Translations under genes and position numbers: made by a program
Assembly (NCBI RefSeq): GCF_004339745.1
Contig: NZ_SMGP01000001.1
Location: 2,418,001-2,482,000 of the forward strand
Reading direction: 5' to 3'
Length of the DNA stretch: 64,000 nt
Source: Paraburkholderia sp. BL9I2N2
Lineage (GTDB): Bacteria; Pseudomonadota; Gammaproteobacteria; Burkholderiales; Burkholderiaceae
The notes under the pieces: model-generated
What the model was told of the DNA's origin: nothing
The model's input: only the letters and a program-made list of their open reading frames with translations
Databases searched by the model: none
Part shown: piece after piece, positions 18,492-27,091 of the stretch
Layout: every line of letters starts with the position of its first letter
How positions within the stretch are numbered: the first letter of the stretch is position 1

Positions 18492-20080
18492 GAGCGACGC
18501 TCCGTGCCGCTGGCCGCGACCTCGTCAGCCTCGTGGTGACACGCCGGAGCGAGTTCCGGGCCCAGGCCCTCGAGCAATGGTTGCAGCAACGCGCGTTGCG
18601 GCTGCCAGCGTTGCAGCGACGTCTTGTACAGCGGACGGCGCACCTGCGCGGAACTGGCCGTGTTCACCTGGCGAGTGGTCCGATAAAACGACAGACAGCG
18701 TTCGTCCCAGTCGAGCCCGCAATGCGCGAGCACGCGGCGCACATTGGCTTCGAAATCGCCGACCAGTTCTTCATACTTGACCTCGATCATCACACCTTCA
18801 GGAAGCACGCGTTGCCAGTGAGCCATCAAGGCGTCGTACGCGCGGTAGTAGCGGCCCAGTTCGCCGAGATCATAGCTGAACGGCACGTCGTGAAAGATCC
18901 GCGAAAAAATCGACAGGCAGGTTGGTAACGGCGCGCGGCGGCTGTGAATGAAGCGGGCGTTCGGCAACGCGAGATGGATCAGGCCGAGGTTGATGAAGTT
19001 GAACGGATATTTGTCGGTGAAGTGCGTGTAGTTCGCAGCCGGACTGCACTCGTCGTTTTGAGCGAAGTCCCGGAGTTCCGGCAACGCATTGCGCATGCGA
19101 CGCAGATAGTCCGCGCCGAGCGTGCGCAACGGCGCGGCGCCGACGTCCCACAATGCTTCGATATCGATCCGCAACGGATCGCCGAGATCGCGGCGGATGC
19201 AATTCACCAGCGCCTCGCCGAATTCCGTGCGCTCGCCCGCGCCGAACACTTGAGGATGGCTCGCAAGAATCTGTTCGATCAAGGTCGAACCCGAGCGCGG
19301 CATGCCGACGATAAAAATCGGCGCCTGCGATGCGTCGCCGAGACCGCGCTTCGCCGCCAGCACGTCGGAGGTCATCAGCTCCGGCAGATGCGCGAACAGG
19401 CCGAGCGTTTCCGCTTCGTTATACCGCACGCCGGCGCGGTGCAGCGCATTGCCCTTCAGGAAGTGATCGAACGATACGTCGTTGCGGCCCACGTCGGACA
19501 GCGCCTGGCCGTACGCGAAGTGCAGCTCCGCCTGATTGGCCGGCGTGAGCGACGCGGCCTCGTCGACGAGGCGCGCCATCGCGAGGAACACGGGATCGTC
19601 GGCGGCGAGGCGCTTGGACTGCACGAAGTTGCGGTAATACAGCGGCACTTGCGGCGCGGCTTCGATCGCGCGGCGATACGCTTCGTGCGCTTCGTCGAAA
19701 CGGCCGAGCGCCTGCAGGCAGTTGCCCATGTTGTTGTGCGAGCCGTCGGCTTGAGGATTTACGCGCGTCGCCTCGCGATAGGCTTCCACCGCCGGTTCGA
19801 GCCGATGCATCTGCTCGAGCGCCCAGCCAAGGCCGTGATGCGAATCCGTATCGCGTGGATCGAGCGCGATTGCTTCGTGATAGCGGACGACGGCTTCGGG
19901 AAAACGGTTCAGCGCGGCGAGCGTGGCCGCGAGGCGCTGCTGAACGAGTGCGTCCGAAGGATCGAGCGCGCGGGCGGTCTCGTAACGTTGGAGCGCGGCG
20001 TCGAGTTCACCGCGCGCGGCGCAGGCGTCGCCTTCGGCGCGCCATTCCGATGCGGTAGCCGGCTGCGGATCTTGCTTCAT
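18488..20080 (-). CDS. TPR-repeat sulfotransferase
   Basis: 530 residues. Residues about 10-175 hold roughly four TPR repeats (pattern like [18 protein letters not shown] and [18 protein letters not shown]). From about 253 a sulfotransferase domain begins with [22 protein letters not shown], where PRSGST (261-266) is the PAPS 5'-phosphosulfate loop. No signal peptide or membrane helix is seen, so it should be cytoplasmic. It transfers sulfate from PAPS to an unknown acceptor, with the TPR part probably binding a protein partner or acceptor. It is coupled to cysC downstream. Confidence 0.9.
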   Translation of the reverse strand: MKQDPQPATASEWRAEGDACAARGELDAALQRYETARALDPSDALVQQRLAATLAALNRFPEAVVRYHEAIALDPRDTDSHHGLGWALEQMHRLEPAVEAYREATRVNPQADGSHNNMGNCLQALGRFDEAHEAYRRAIEAAPQVPLYYRNFVQSKRLAADDPVFLAMARLVDEAASLTPANQAELHFAYGQALSDVGRNDVSFDHFLKGNALHRAGVRYNEAETLGLFAHLPELMTSDVLAAKRGLGDASQAPIFIVGMPRSGSTLIEQILASHPQVFGAGERTEFGEALVNCIRRDLGDPLRIDIEALWDVGAAPLRTLGADYLRRMRNALPELRDFAQNDECSPAANYTHFTDKYPFNFINLGLIHLALPNARFIHSRRAPLPTCLSIFSRIFHDVPFSYDLGELGRYYRAYDALMAHWQRVLPEGVMIEVKYEELVGDFEANVRRVLAHCGLDWDERCLSFYRTTRQVNTASSAQVRRPLYKTSLQRWQPQRALLQPLLEGLGPELAPACHHEADEVAASGTERRS

Positions 20081-20429
20081 TGACGGCTGGATTTTTGCAG
20101 GCTTCGCATCGAGCGGTCCTGACAGTGAGCGAGTGCGATCTTTTCATCCAGCCCGGCAAGCGGCACGGTCGGGAGTCGAAGGTAATTGTCTGAAGGCAAC
20201 TTAACAGGCGCGCCCTACAGTTGCGTTTCGAATATTTAACTAACTGTTACAGCACGACGCATGGGTAAGGCGTGGAAAGCTTGTCGCCCCGCCTTATCGC
20301 CATGGCTTTCGATGGCCATGCAAGTCTGAGCGCCGCGCCGTGTCATGCGCAAACCGTAATTTGTGGACACAAATGCAGCTGAACTCCTGCGCGTGCGTTT
20401 TTTCTGAATCACATGCGAAGGAGAAAATC
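20081..20429. other. Intergenic region between divergent genes, 349 bases
   Basis: Separates the leftward sulfotransferase-cysC operon from the rightward Gly/His-rich lipoprotein. It includes an AT-rich stretch around 20225-20250 (TATTTAACTAACTGTTA) and the palindrome at 20359-20374. No additional gene is seen. Confidence 0.6.
20359..20374 (+). promoter_or_regulatory. Perfect inverted repeat, candidate operator
   Basis: ATTTGTG-GA-CACAAAT: seven-base arms with a two-base centre, 55 bases before the start of the lipoprotein gene. The size and symmetry fit a dimeric regulator site. The regulator is unknown. Confidence 0.45.
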
Positions 20430-20798
20430 GTGAGCAAGCTCATTGCATCAATGGCGCTGTTGGCAGTGACGGCCGGTCTGACCGGATGCGCGGTCGCACC
20501 GGGATATGACTACGGCTACGCGCAACCTTATTACCCTGACTACGGCTATGCCTACGGGCCGCCGTATGCGCCGGTTTATGGCAGCGTCGGCATCTATGGC
20601 GGCTGGGGTGGGTCCTGCTGTTATCGCGGCGGGTACTGGCATGGCGGCCATGGATGGCACGGCGGAAACGGATGGCACGGCGGCGGCGGTGGCTGGCATG
20701 GCGGTGGATATGGCGGATCTCACGGCGGCAGCAGCGCTAGCGGCGGGGGAAGTTCGTGGAGCAGCGGCGGTGGCAGCCACGGAGGACATGGGCATTGA
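20430..20798 (+). CDS. Gly/His/Trp-rich lipoprotein
   Basis: 122 residues from a GTG at 20430 preceded by GAAGGAG. The signal peptide ends in the lipobox LTGC at about residue 20, so the mature protein should be lipid-anchored. After a Tyr/Pro-rich segment (YDYGYAQPYYPDYGYAYGPP) it becomes a repeat of WHGG units, then a Ser/Gly tail ending HGGHGH. Such repeats are low-complexity; the many histidines could bind metal, but this is inference. An upstream in-frame start is open but would bury the signal peptide. Confidence 0.78.
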   Translation: MSKLIASMALLAVTAGLTGCAVAPGYDYGYAQPYYPDYGYAYGPPYAPVYGSVGIYGGWGGSCCYRGGYWHGGHGWHGGNGWHGGGGGWHGGGYGGSHGGSSASGGGSSWSSGGGSHGGHGH

Positions 20799-20817
20799 AA
20801 CCGCGACCCAAAACAAA

Positions 20818-20847
20818 AACGGCGTTGTGATTTCTCACAACGCCGTT
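20818..20847 (-). terminator. Intrinsic terminator for tRNA-His
   Basis: A 13-base perfect stem (GGCGTTGTGA core) with a four-base loop; on the minus strand it is followed by TTTTTGTTTT. This orientation serves the tRNA-His transcript. The same hairpin may also slow transcription arriving from the lipoprotein gene on the plus strand. Confidence 0.8.
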
Positions 20848-20874
20848 CGTAAAACTTTTACTGCTTGAATTCTT

Positions 20875-20951
20875 TGGGGTGGCTGATGGGGCTCGAACCC
20901 ACGACAACAGGAATCACAATCCTGGACTCTACCAACTGAGCTACAGCCACC
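20875..20951 (-). tRNA. tRNA-His (anticodon GTG)
   Basis: A 77-base cloverleaf including an encoded CCA. The acceptor stem GTGGCTG/CAGCCAC carries the extra G at position -1 paired with C73, the identity mark of tRNA-His. The anticodon loop TTGTGAT gives anticodon GTG, and the T-arm has GGTTCGAGCC. A terminator follows on the same strand. Confidence 0.96.
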
Positions 20952-21038
20952 ACTGACATCTGCTTGACTCGCCGTAAAACTTGGCTCGTCGATGAAGAAA
21001 CGAGATTATACGAACAAGAATCCCGTTTGCCTAGTCCT

Positions 21039-22040
21039 TTATTCAAAAATTTCGATGGGCTCGCGCAGATGCTGTCTTGCCTCGTCGAAGATGGTCAGGT
21101 CGCGCGCGGCGAGCCGCTTGCTATCGGACAACACGCGACGCCATCCACGTGCGCCCGCTTCGCCGCGATAGAGACCGAGCGCATGGCGCGTGATGGAGCC
21201 GAGATAAGTGCCGCGCGTCATTTCAGCGGCACAATACTCGATCAGCTTCGCTTCGACCTGCTCGCGAGTCAGCGGCGTTTCCGTCGAACCATAGAAGCGC
21301 GCATCGACATCGGCCAGCAGATACGGGTTGTGATAAGCCTCACGCCCGAGCATCACACCGTCGACGTGTTGAAGATGCGCGTCCACTTCATCGAGCGTCT
21401 TGATGCCACCGTTGATGATGATCTCCAGATGCGGGAAGTCGCGCTTCAGCTGATACGCAAACTCATATTTGAGCGGCGGAATCTCGCGATTCTCCTTCGG
21501 ACTCAAGCCCTTGAGAATCGCGTTGCGCGCATGCACGACGAACACATTGCAGCCGGCTTCCGCAATCGTGCCGACGAAATCGCGCACGAAACCATACTCT
21601 TCCACGGCATCCACGCCGATGCGGTGCTTCACGGTGACCGGCACCGACACCGCATCGCGCATGGCCTTCACGCAGTCGGCGACGAGTTGCGGCTCGTTCA
21701 TCAGGCACGCACCGAATGCGCCGCGTTGCACGCGCTCGGATGGGCAACCGCAGTTCAGATTGATTTCGTCGTAGCCCCATTGCTCACCGAGCTTCGCCGA
21801 GCGCGCAAGGTCGTCAGGTTCGCTGCCGCCCAGTTGCAAAGCGACCGGCGCTTCTTCGGGCGTGAACGCGAGATGGCGCGGCACGTCGCCATGCAACAAC
21901 GCGCCGGTCGTCACCATTTCCGTGTAAAGCCACGTATGGCGAGAGATCACGCGATGCAGGGAACGGCAATGACGATCGGTCCAGTCCATCATCGGTGCGA
22001 CCGACACGCGGCGCGGACTGGGAATATGAGGTGAAGACAT
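21039..22040 (-). CDS. dusA: tRNA-dihydrouridine synthase A
   Basis: 333 residues. FMN-binding TIM-barrel: the start VSVAPMMDWTDRHCR, the active-site NCGCPS with Cys99 as proton donor, RIGVD, VVHARNAILKGLSPKENR (DusA-specific) and the phosphate site INGGIK...GVMLGREAYHNP. DusA reduces uridines 20/20a of tRNA D-loops using NADPH. It lies just upstream of the tRNA-His gene in the same direction, with about 90 bases between. Confidence 0.95.
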   Translation of the reverse strand: MSSPHIPSPRRVSVAPMMDWTDRHCRSLHRVISRHTWLYTEMVTTGALLHGDVPRHLAFTPEEAPVALQLGGSEPDDLARSAKLGEQWGYDEINLNCGCPSERVQRGAFGACLMNEPQLVADCVKAMRDAVSVPVTVKHRIGVDAVEEYGFVRDFVGTIAEAGCNVFVVHARNAILKGLSPKENREIPPLKYEFAYQLKRDFPHLEIIINGGIKTLDEVDAHLQHVDGVMLGREAYHNPYLLADVDARFYGSTETPLTREQVEAKLIEYCAAEMTRGTYLGSITRHALGLYRGEAGARGWRRVLSDSKRLAARDLTIFDEARQHLREPIEIFE

Positions 22041-22157
22041 GGGGCGGCCAGACGGCTTGATTCAAAACACCGATTTTACCGCAAGGCGTGAAATCGCCGG
22101 CCCGGGCGGGTTACTGGTCACCTGCGCTTCAATTGATTGACACCAAAACGCTGAGCT

Positions 22158-22403
22158 TCAGCGAGTCGCGCCCGAGACGTTCGTTCCGCCCTCATCCGTT
22201 TTAGCCTGCAGCAAGCCGGTGTTGCGCATGGCCGATACCACGTCCTCGATGCGCGCGTCCTCGATCAGGCGTCGGCCGGCGCGCAGGCGCCGTGCGTTCG
22301 TCAAATCGATCGCGCGCTGCAAATCGGAAGTTTCAGCGGCGATATATACGGCCATCCCATAGCCATATTTATCGGCGAGCTTGTAGTCGAAGAAGTATTT
22401 CAT
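22158..22403 (-). CDS. Small conserved hypothetical protein
   Basis: 81 residues, not recognised. The start MKYFFDYKLADKYGYGMAVY follows GGGAG two to six bases upstream. Predicted to be a mixed alpha/beta soluble protein with an Arg-rich middle (TNARRLRAGRRLIEDARIEDV). It lies between dusA and another small gene on the same strand. Confidence 0.55.
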   Translation of the reverse strand: MKYFFDYKLADKYGYGMAVYIAAETSDLQRAIDLTNARRLRAGRRLIEDARIEDVVSAMRNTGLLQAKTDEGGTNVSGATR

Positions 22404-22492
22404 GCTCCCGTTTTCGGCAGGCGCGCCGAAAACTTTACAGCGGGCTCACGAGAGCATGCGAAACGGTCGCCCCTCGCGGAACAGATCAGCCA

Positions 22493-22717
22493 TCAGTGCT
22501 GCCCCGCGTTCAACAGCATCCATATCTGCTTCCGAGGCTCGCCGGCAAGGACGCGCGCGAACGCCGCTCGACAGCGCACGCACGTGTAGTGCTCCTCCGC
22601 TCGCTCGTCCTTCACTGCCCCGCGACTGTTCAACGTCAGGTTGTCATGCGGGCGATGGGCGGCCGGCAAGCCAAAAAGCTCGAAGCAGTCGGCGCACGGT
22701 TGAATCCACAGGTCCAT
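22493..22717 (-). CDS. Small protein with paired Cys motifs
   Basis: 74 residues from the ATG at 22717, preceded by GGGGAGCA. CADC (near residue 8) and CVRC (near residue 50) are two CxxC pairs spaced as in a zinc ribbon or rubredoxin-like knuckle. No signal peptide is present. Function unknown; a metal-binding role is inferred only from the cysteine pattern. Confidence 0.55.
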   Translation of the reverse strand: MDLWIQPCADCFELFGLPAAHRPHDNLTLNSRGAVKDERAEEHYTCVRCRAAFARVLAGEPRKQIWMLLNAGQH

Positions 22718-23030
22718 CGAAGTGCTCCCCAAGGCAACTAATCAGACTGAACGCCGATTCGTACCCCGCTGCCAATCGCGATTAACCCGCACCGCCACCC
22801 GGGTCTTTGACGCCCCAAAACGCTTGGCCGGCGGGGTCGGAACACCGCTAACGCTTGACCCGCTTACCTTCAGCCGATTATTTCAGAATCAAGAACAGTA
22901 ATTTCAGATTATCGGCACAAATTTTCAATAGTAGGGGTATACACTGCCTCCCATCGACGTTGCAGACACACCTCACCGGCCCCTGCGACGCCTTCCTGAA
23001 TTGAAGTCGAAACGTTATCGGAGTCACACC
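22718..23030. other. Intergenic region, 313 bases, promoter area of the exported protein
   Basis: Contains an AT-rich stretch (about 22875-22940) with two direct copies of ATTTCAGA about 20 bases apart and a possible -10-like TATACACT near 22950. This probably drives the exported protein at 23031. No gene is seen. Confidence 0.4.
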
Positions 23031-23297
23031 ATGAAGACCAAGCTCATCGCCGCCCTGCTGGTTGCTGTTTCTGCCTCGATCGCTGCTCCCGCCTTTGCTA
23101 GCGGCTACGGCCCGGCACCGTTCTACCGTCCGTCGGTCGGCGCACCGGCTTCGCAACAAGGCCAGAACGCACAAACCGTCGCAGCTGAACGCGCCAACGC
23201 TGAATCGAATGCCTACGGCGGCGTGAACAACGTGTCGTCGCAATCGGGCGCCAAAGAGCCGGTTTCGGGCCCGCAATCGGTTTTCTTCGGCCACTAA
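23031..23297 (+). CDS. Small secreted protein, unknown function
   Basis: 88 residues. A clear signal peptide (MKTKLIAALLVAVSASIAA, cleavage after PAFA) leaves a mature protein of about 65 residues, rich in Ser, Gly, Asn and Gln, without cysteine. It resembles the short secreted proteins common in Burkholderia (DUF4148-like in style, but I do not see that domain's core). The start at 23031 is chosen over an in-frame codon 30 bases upstream because it begins the signal peptide. Confidence 0.65.
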   Translation: MKTKLIAALLVAVSASIAAPAFASGYGPAPFYRPSVGAPASQQGQNAQTVAAERANAESNAYGGVNNVSSQSGAKEPVSGPQSVFFGH

Positions 23298-23339
23298 GCA
23301 GTTGCCGTTGAACCGGCTGCCTCACGAGGGCAACCGGTA

Positions 23340-23381
23340 AACTGGGCGCCGCGCATGCAGTATCGATGCCGGCGCCCAGTT
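23340..23381. terminator. Long hairpin between convergent genes
   Basis: A 12-base perfect stem (AACTGGGCGCCG) with an 18-base loop that itself can pair (GCAT/ATGC), between the secreted protein and the leftward VOC gene. No strong T-run follows, so a bidirectional terminator or mRNA-end stabiliser is likely but not certain. Confidence 0.5.
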
Positions 23382-23446
23382 GCGTTTACGCGGCATTCAA
23401 GCCGCACCATTGCACGCCGCTCACTGCTCAGCGACTGAGCGCCCGC

Positions 23447-23815
23447 CTAGTCGCCCTTCGGCGATTCGCAAAACCGGATCCGGTTGCCAAACGGATCGAC
23501 CGTCTCCAGCACCCTTCCCCACGGCAACGTTTCAACGCCCGGCTTTCCATATTTGTAGTCTTTGCGCTGAAGTTCGGCATGAAACGCGTCGATGTCCTGC
23601 ATCGGCACGAAAATCGTCGAACCCGGCGTGGCGTCGCCATGATGCTCGCTCAAGTGCAGGATCAGATCGGAGCGCCGCACCTGCGCATAGAGCGGGAAAT
23701 TCTCTTCGAACCGGTGTTCCCATTCGACAGTGAAGCCGAGAAAGTCCACGTAAAACTCCCGGGCTTTTTCCTCGGAAAAGATACGGATGATCGGGATGGC
23801 ACGCGCGAAATGCAC
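23447..23815 (-). CDS. VOC-superfamily (glyoxalase/bleomycin-resistance-like) protein
   Basis: 122 residues starting with a GTG at 23815 preceded by GGAGA. The betaalphabetabetabeta pattern of the VOC fold is visible: AIPIIRIFSEEKAREFYVDFLGFTV, then LILHLSEHHGDATPG, and the ending ETVDPFGNRIRFCE, which contains a metal-ligand Glu position. The family binds small molecules or acts as a metal-dependent isomerase or dioxygenase. Most similar in style to the short bleomycin-resistance-like proteins; substrate unknown. Confidence 0.82.
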   Translation of the reverse strand: MHFARAIPIIRIFSEEKAREFYVDFLGFTVEWEHRFEENFPLYAQVRRSDLILHLSEHHGDATPGSTIFVPMQDIDAFHAELQRKDYKYGKPGVETLPWGRVLETVDPFGNRIRFCESPKGD

Positions 23816-23903
23816 AGCGGTCTCCAGCTAGTCATGGCGGGACAGCCAGCTTAATCGAACGCGTTCGCAATTTCACCCAGGCGCGCAAGGAACGGCGGCC
23901 AGG

Positions 23904-24149
23904 CTAGGCGGCCAGGCCGCCCGCGTCGATCGCTGCGCGCGCCGCCTGGAAGCCCGCCTCGGCCGCGGCATGCTCCGTGCACCATAAGGTGTCGATGTGC
24001 ACGAGCCGCCAGTCGAGCACAACCACGTCGCCCCGCAACACCCGAAAATGCGCTTTGACGCCTGTCAGCACCTGCTCGACGGCGACCTCGATGTCGTAGT
24101 CCTGATAGCGCTCCTGGTAGTCCCCCATGTCGAGGCCCTTCGGCTCCAT
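23904..24149 (-). CDS. Small conserved hypothetical protein
   Basis: 81 residues from the ATG at 24149, which has CGGAGG ten bases upstream. The frame is open further upstream but without a ribosome site. The centre (FRVLRGDVVVLDWRLVHIDTLW) looks like a beta-sheet element, flanked by an acidic N-terminus and an Ala-rich C-terminal helix. Not recognised; function unknown. Confidence 0.5.
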   Translation of the reverse strand: MEPKGLDMGDYQERYQDYDIEVAVEQVLTGVKAHFRVLRGDVVVLDWRLVHIDTLWCTEHAAAEAGFQAARAAIDAGGLAA

Positions 24150-24261
24150 GTGCGCCTCCGTGGTGTCGCCGTGAATGTGATGGCCAGACTTGTCCGGCGA
24201 GCACGCTCGACGGCTCGCGGAACGATTCGGCCCGAGCGTCAGGCCGACCTTGCGCTGACGA

Positions 24262-24459
24262 TCAATCGCAATCGCCAGAAAGATATTGCCGGCCGTTGCA
24301 GGTGATTTCGACGTCGCCGCCGCTCGCTTCGGCAACCAGGCCGCCCGCCAGCAATTCGGCTGTGATGGACTGCGCCAGTTTCGGCGCCTCCTGTCCGACG
24401 CCGACGTCGTTCAGACGCCGCAAGGCTTCAACCGCTTCGGGACTCAATGACTTCGACAT
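24262..24459 (-). CDS. Small conserved hypothetical protein
   Basis: 65 residues; the ATG at 24459 follows GGAGAC. It begins MSKSLSPEAVEALRRLNDVG, a probable helix, and ends in a short beta-like stretch with one CNG and one GDC. It lies 112 bases upstream of the neighbouring 81-residue gene on the same strand. Not recognised. Confidence 0.5.
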   Translation of the reverse strand: MSKSLSPEAVEALRRLNDVGVGQEAPKLAQSITAELLAGGLVAEASGGDVEITCNGRQYLSGDCD

Positions 24460-24609
24460 GGCCGTCTCCGTCTACATGCTCAATTCATCCTAGCAAGTTT
24501 CGGGGACGTATGCAGGCGCGCGTCGAGGCACGCGGGTTGCGTGGCGGGAGTCATCCCACCAGCGTAACAGCGGCGAAACCGCCAGGCGGCATCGCCAAGG
24601 AGGACAGAC

Positions 24610-24924
24610 ATGGAGCGAAGCAGATGGGCGGCGCTGACAGCGGGCGTCGCGCTGGCGGTAGCCGGCACGAGTGGCACGGTGACATTCGCACAGACGGCGA
24701 AACCGGGAACCGCGCAACAAGCAGGGCAAACCGGACAAACGACGAAAAACCCGGCCCAGGCAGCGCCGCAAAACGACAACTCGTCGATGGTCAAGCCGCC
24801 CGAGTCCGCCTCGGGCTCAGGCGGCTCGAGCAATCCCGACAACATGCCGATCAAGCGTCCGACCAAGCCGACCAACGACAGGATGACGCACGAGCCGCCC
24901 GCCAGCGGCGCGAACGCAAAATAG
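24610..24924 (+). CDS. Secreted Gln/Pro/Ser-rich protein
   Basis: 104 residues with a strong ribosome site (AAGGAGGACAG) before the ATG. A signal peptide (RWAALTAGVALAVAGTSG, cleavage after TFA) is followed by a disordered mature protein rich in Gln, Thr, Ser, Pro and Asn, with no cysteine. It is convergent with the Mop gene. Function unknown. Confidence 0.6.
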   Translation: MERSRWAALTAGVALAVAGTSGTVTFAQTAKPGTAQQAGQTGQTTKNPAQAAPQNDNSSMVKPPESASGSGGSSNPDNMPIKRPTKPTNDRMTHEPPASGANAK

Positions 24925-24930
24925 TGAGCC

Positions 24931-25146
24931 TCAGAGGCGCGCGATGGACACCTCCGTCGACTTCACCAGCGCGATCACTTCCGAGCCGACCGTCAGCTCG
25001 AGTTCGTCGATGGAACGCGTGGTGATCACCGAGGTGACGATACCGAATGGCGTATCCACATCGACTTCGGACACCACCGGTCCGCGGATGATTTCCTTGA
25101 CCTTGCCTTTGAACTGATTGCGTACATTGATTGCGGAAATGCCCAT
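24931..25146 (-). CDS. Mop/TOBE molybdopterin-binding protein (SsuF-like)
   Basis: 71 residues forming a single TOBE/Mop domain: MGISAINVRNQFKGKVKEI, then a central PFGIVTSVITTRSIDEL and the end EVIALVKSTEVSIAR, all typical of molbindin-type proteins. It is the fourth gene of the leftward ssuD-ssuC-ssuB unit, 48 bases past ssuB. In Pseudomonas putida the ssu operon ends in ssuF, which encodes a similar molybdopterin-binding protein needed for sulfonate use, so an SsuF role is likely. Confidence 0.85.
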   Translation of the reverse strand: MGISAINVRNQFKGKVKEIIRGPVVSEVDVDTPFGIVTSVITTRSIDELELTVGSEVIALVKSTEVSIARL

Positions 25147-25194
25147 ATCGAGTGACTCCAGAAAAGCGATTTAGAAACAGTCAGTCAAGCAATG

Positions 25195-26196
25195 TCAAAC
25201 GGCCCAGCGAACTTCCGTCGGTCGCCTGAGACGGCCTTCGTCACGTGCGTCGTATGCGCGATGGGACAGCGCGTCGTCATTCGGCGCCGTCTTCAGTACG
25301 CGTTGCAGCACATGTTCTTCGAGCGCGGCAAAACCGGCCGACGCGCGTGCCCGCGGACGCGCCAGCGGCACCGGCTGATCGAGCGCGATGCGCCCTTCTT
25401 CGATCAGCAGGATCCGGTCGCCGAGCGCCACGGCTTCATGCACGTCGTGCGTGACCAGCAGCGCGGTAAATTGATGCTCGCGCCACAACCGCTCGATCAG
25501 CGCGTGCATTTCAATGCGCGTCAGCGCATCGAGCGCGCCGAGCGGCTCGTCGAGCAACAGCAATTGCGGCCGGTGCACGAGCGCCCGCGCCAGCGCCACC
25601 CGCTGACGCTGACCGCCGGAAAGCTGCGCGGGCCAGTCGTTGGCGCGCTCCAGCAAGCCGACTTCGGCGAGTACGGCGCGGGCGTCCTCACGGGCGCTGC
25701 GGCCGAGGCCGAGCATCACGTTTTGCAGGACGCTCTTCCAGGGCAGCAGACGCGCGTCCTGAAACATGATGCGGGTGTCGAGCGGGCCGCCTTCCTCGGT
25801 GCGCTTTTCGAGCACGCCCGAAGTGGTCTTTTCCAGACCGGCGACGAGCCGCAGCAAGGTCGACTTCCCGCAGCCGCTGCGGCCGACGATCGCCACGAAA
25901 CTGCCGCGTTCGATCGACAGATTGAAATCGGACAGCACCTGGCGCTCGCCATAACGTTTGCCGACGCCGCGCAATTCCACCGAATAATCCTCGGCGCGGC
26001 GGGCGTCGTTGCGCGCGAGCGTGCCGGCCGACAGCGCCGTATCGACACGCGCCTGATGATGGTGCGCTGCATCGGCATATTCGCGGTCAGCGGCTTCATG
26101 CGCGTCATGATCGACGGTGCGCGCTTGCGCCAACTCGGCTTCGAGATCGCTGCCGGCAATCCCGCCGAACGACGCGGACAAGGTCGTTGCGCTCAT
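25195..26196 (-). CDS. ssuB: Aliphatic sulfonate ABC transporter ATP-binding protein SsuB
   Basis: 333 residues. An N-terminal extension of about 65 residues (acidic, with [19 protein letters not shown]) precedes the ATPase domain, which has [17 protein letters not shown] and [12 protein letters not shown] plus a switch His ([10 protein letters not shown]). The sequence of this domain, and the coupling to ssuC and ssuD, identify SsuB. The start at 26196 overlaps the ssuC stop (ATGA). The long N-terminal extension is atypical of SsuB (about 250-260 residues) but common in Burkholderia. Confidence 0.92.
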   Translation of the reverse strand: MSATTLSASFGGIAGSDLEAELAQARTVDHDAHEAADREYADAAHHHQARVDTALSAGTLARNDARRAEDYSVELRGVGKRYGERQVLSDFNLSIERGSFVAIVGRSGCGKSTLLRLVAGLEKTTSGVLEKRTEEGGPLDTRIMFQDARLLPWKSVLQNVMLGLGRSAREDARAVLAEVGLLERANDWPAQLSGGQRQRVALARALVHRPQLLLLDEPLGALDALTRIEMHALIERLWREHQFTALLVTHDVHEAVALGDRILLIEEGRIALDQPVPLARPRARASAGFAALEEHVLQRVLKTAPNDDALSHRAYDARDEGRLRRPTEVRWAV

Positions 26197-27035
26197 GATT
26201 TCGCTCCTCGTTGATAGGCCGGGTGCCAGCGCAGCGAGACGCGCTCGAGACTCTTGGCCAGCACGTCGGCGAGTTTGCCGAGCGCTGCGTAGAGCAGAAT
26301 GCCGACCACCACCACATCGGTTTGCAGGAATTCGCGCGCGTTCATCGTCATGTAGCCGATGCCCGATTGCGCGGAAATGGTTTCGGCGACGATCAGCGTG
26401 ACCCACATCAGCCCGAACGCGAAGCGCACGCCGACCAGAATCGAGGGCAACGCGCCCGGCAGAATCACGTGCCGGTACAGCGCGAAACCCTTTACGCCAT
26501 AACTGCGCGCCATTTCGATCAGGTTGGCGTCGACCGAACGAATGCCGTGAAAAGTGTTCACGTAGATCGGGAAAAACACGCCCAGCGCGACGAGAAACAC
26601 CTTCGCCTGCTCCTCGATGCCGAACCACAGAATCACGAGCGGAATCATCGCCAGCGCCGGGATGTTGCGGATCATCTGCACGGTCGAGTCGAGCGCGATC
26701 TCGGCGGGTTTGAACAGACCCGTCGCGAGTCCAAGCACGAGGCCGATACCGCCGCCAATCGCGAAACCCGACACCGCGCGCCACGTGCTGACCTTCACGT
26801 CCGCCCACATTTCGCCGGACTGGATCAGCGACCACGCGGCCTTCACGACCGCGAGCGGTTCAGGGAGCACGCGCGTCGACAGCACGCCGCTCCTCGCGGC
26901 GAATTCCCAGGCCAGCAGAATCGCGAGCGGCGCGAGCCACGGCGCGAGATGCGCGCCGATCCGGCGCAACGTGTTCAAAGCCACGCCGGCCTCGGCGCCT
27001 TCGTGCTGCCCGGCGCTCACAGTGGATTGAGCCAT
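26193..27035 (-). CDS. ssuC: Aliphatic sulfonate ABC transporter permease SsuC
   Basis: 280 residues with six membrane segments and the NitT/TauT-type permease motif ([30 protein letters not shown]). It forms the channel for alkanesulfonates with SsuB. The start at 27035 is favoured by GAGGAA upstream; an in-frame ATG lies 15 bases further out. It is placed between ssuD and ssuB in the usual ssuDCB order. Confidence 0.93.
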   Translation of the reverse strand: MAQSTVSAGQHEGAEAGVALNTLRRIGAHLAPWLAPLAILLAWEFAARSGVLSTRVLPEPLAVVKAAWSLIQSGEMWADVKVSTWRAVSGFAIGGGIGLVLGLATGLFKPAEIALDSTVQMIRNIPALAMIPLVILWFGIEEQAKVFLVALGVFFPIYVNTFHGIRSVDANLIEMARSYGVKGFALYRHVILPGALPSILVGVRFAFGLMWVTLIVAETISAQSGIGYMTMNAREFLQTDVVVVGILLYAALGKLADVLAKSLERVSLRWHPAYQRGAKS

Positions 27036-27091
27036 GCTTGCGTTCCTCATTGCTTATCGGTGGTGATGCCTGCTGCTCACAACACGCGAGT

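Noticed and set aside
20875..20951. tRNA genes as insertion sites for a genomic island
   Set aside because: No integrase, direct repeat of the tRNA 3' end, or compositional shift is seen beside either tRNA.
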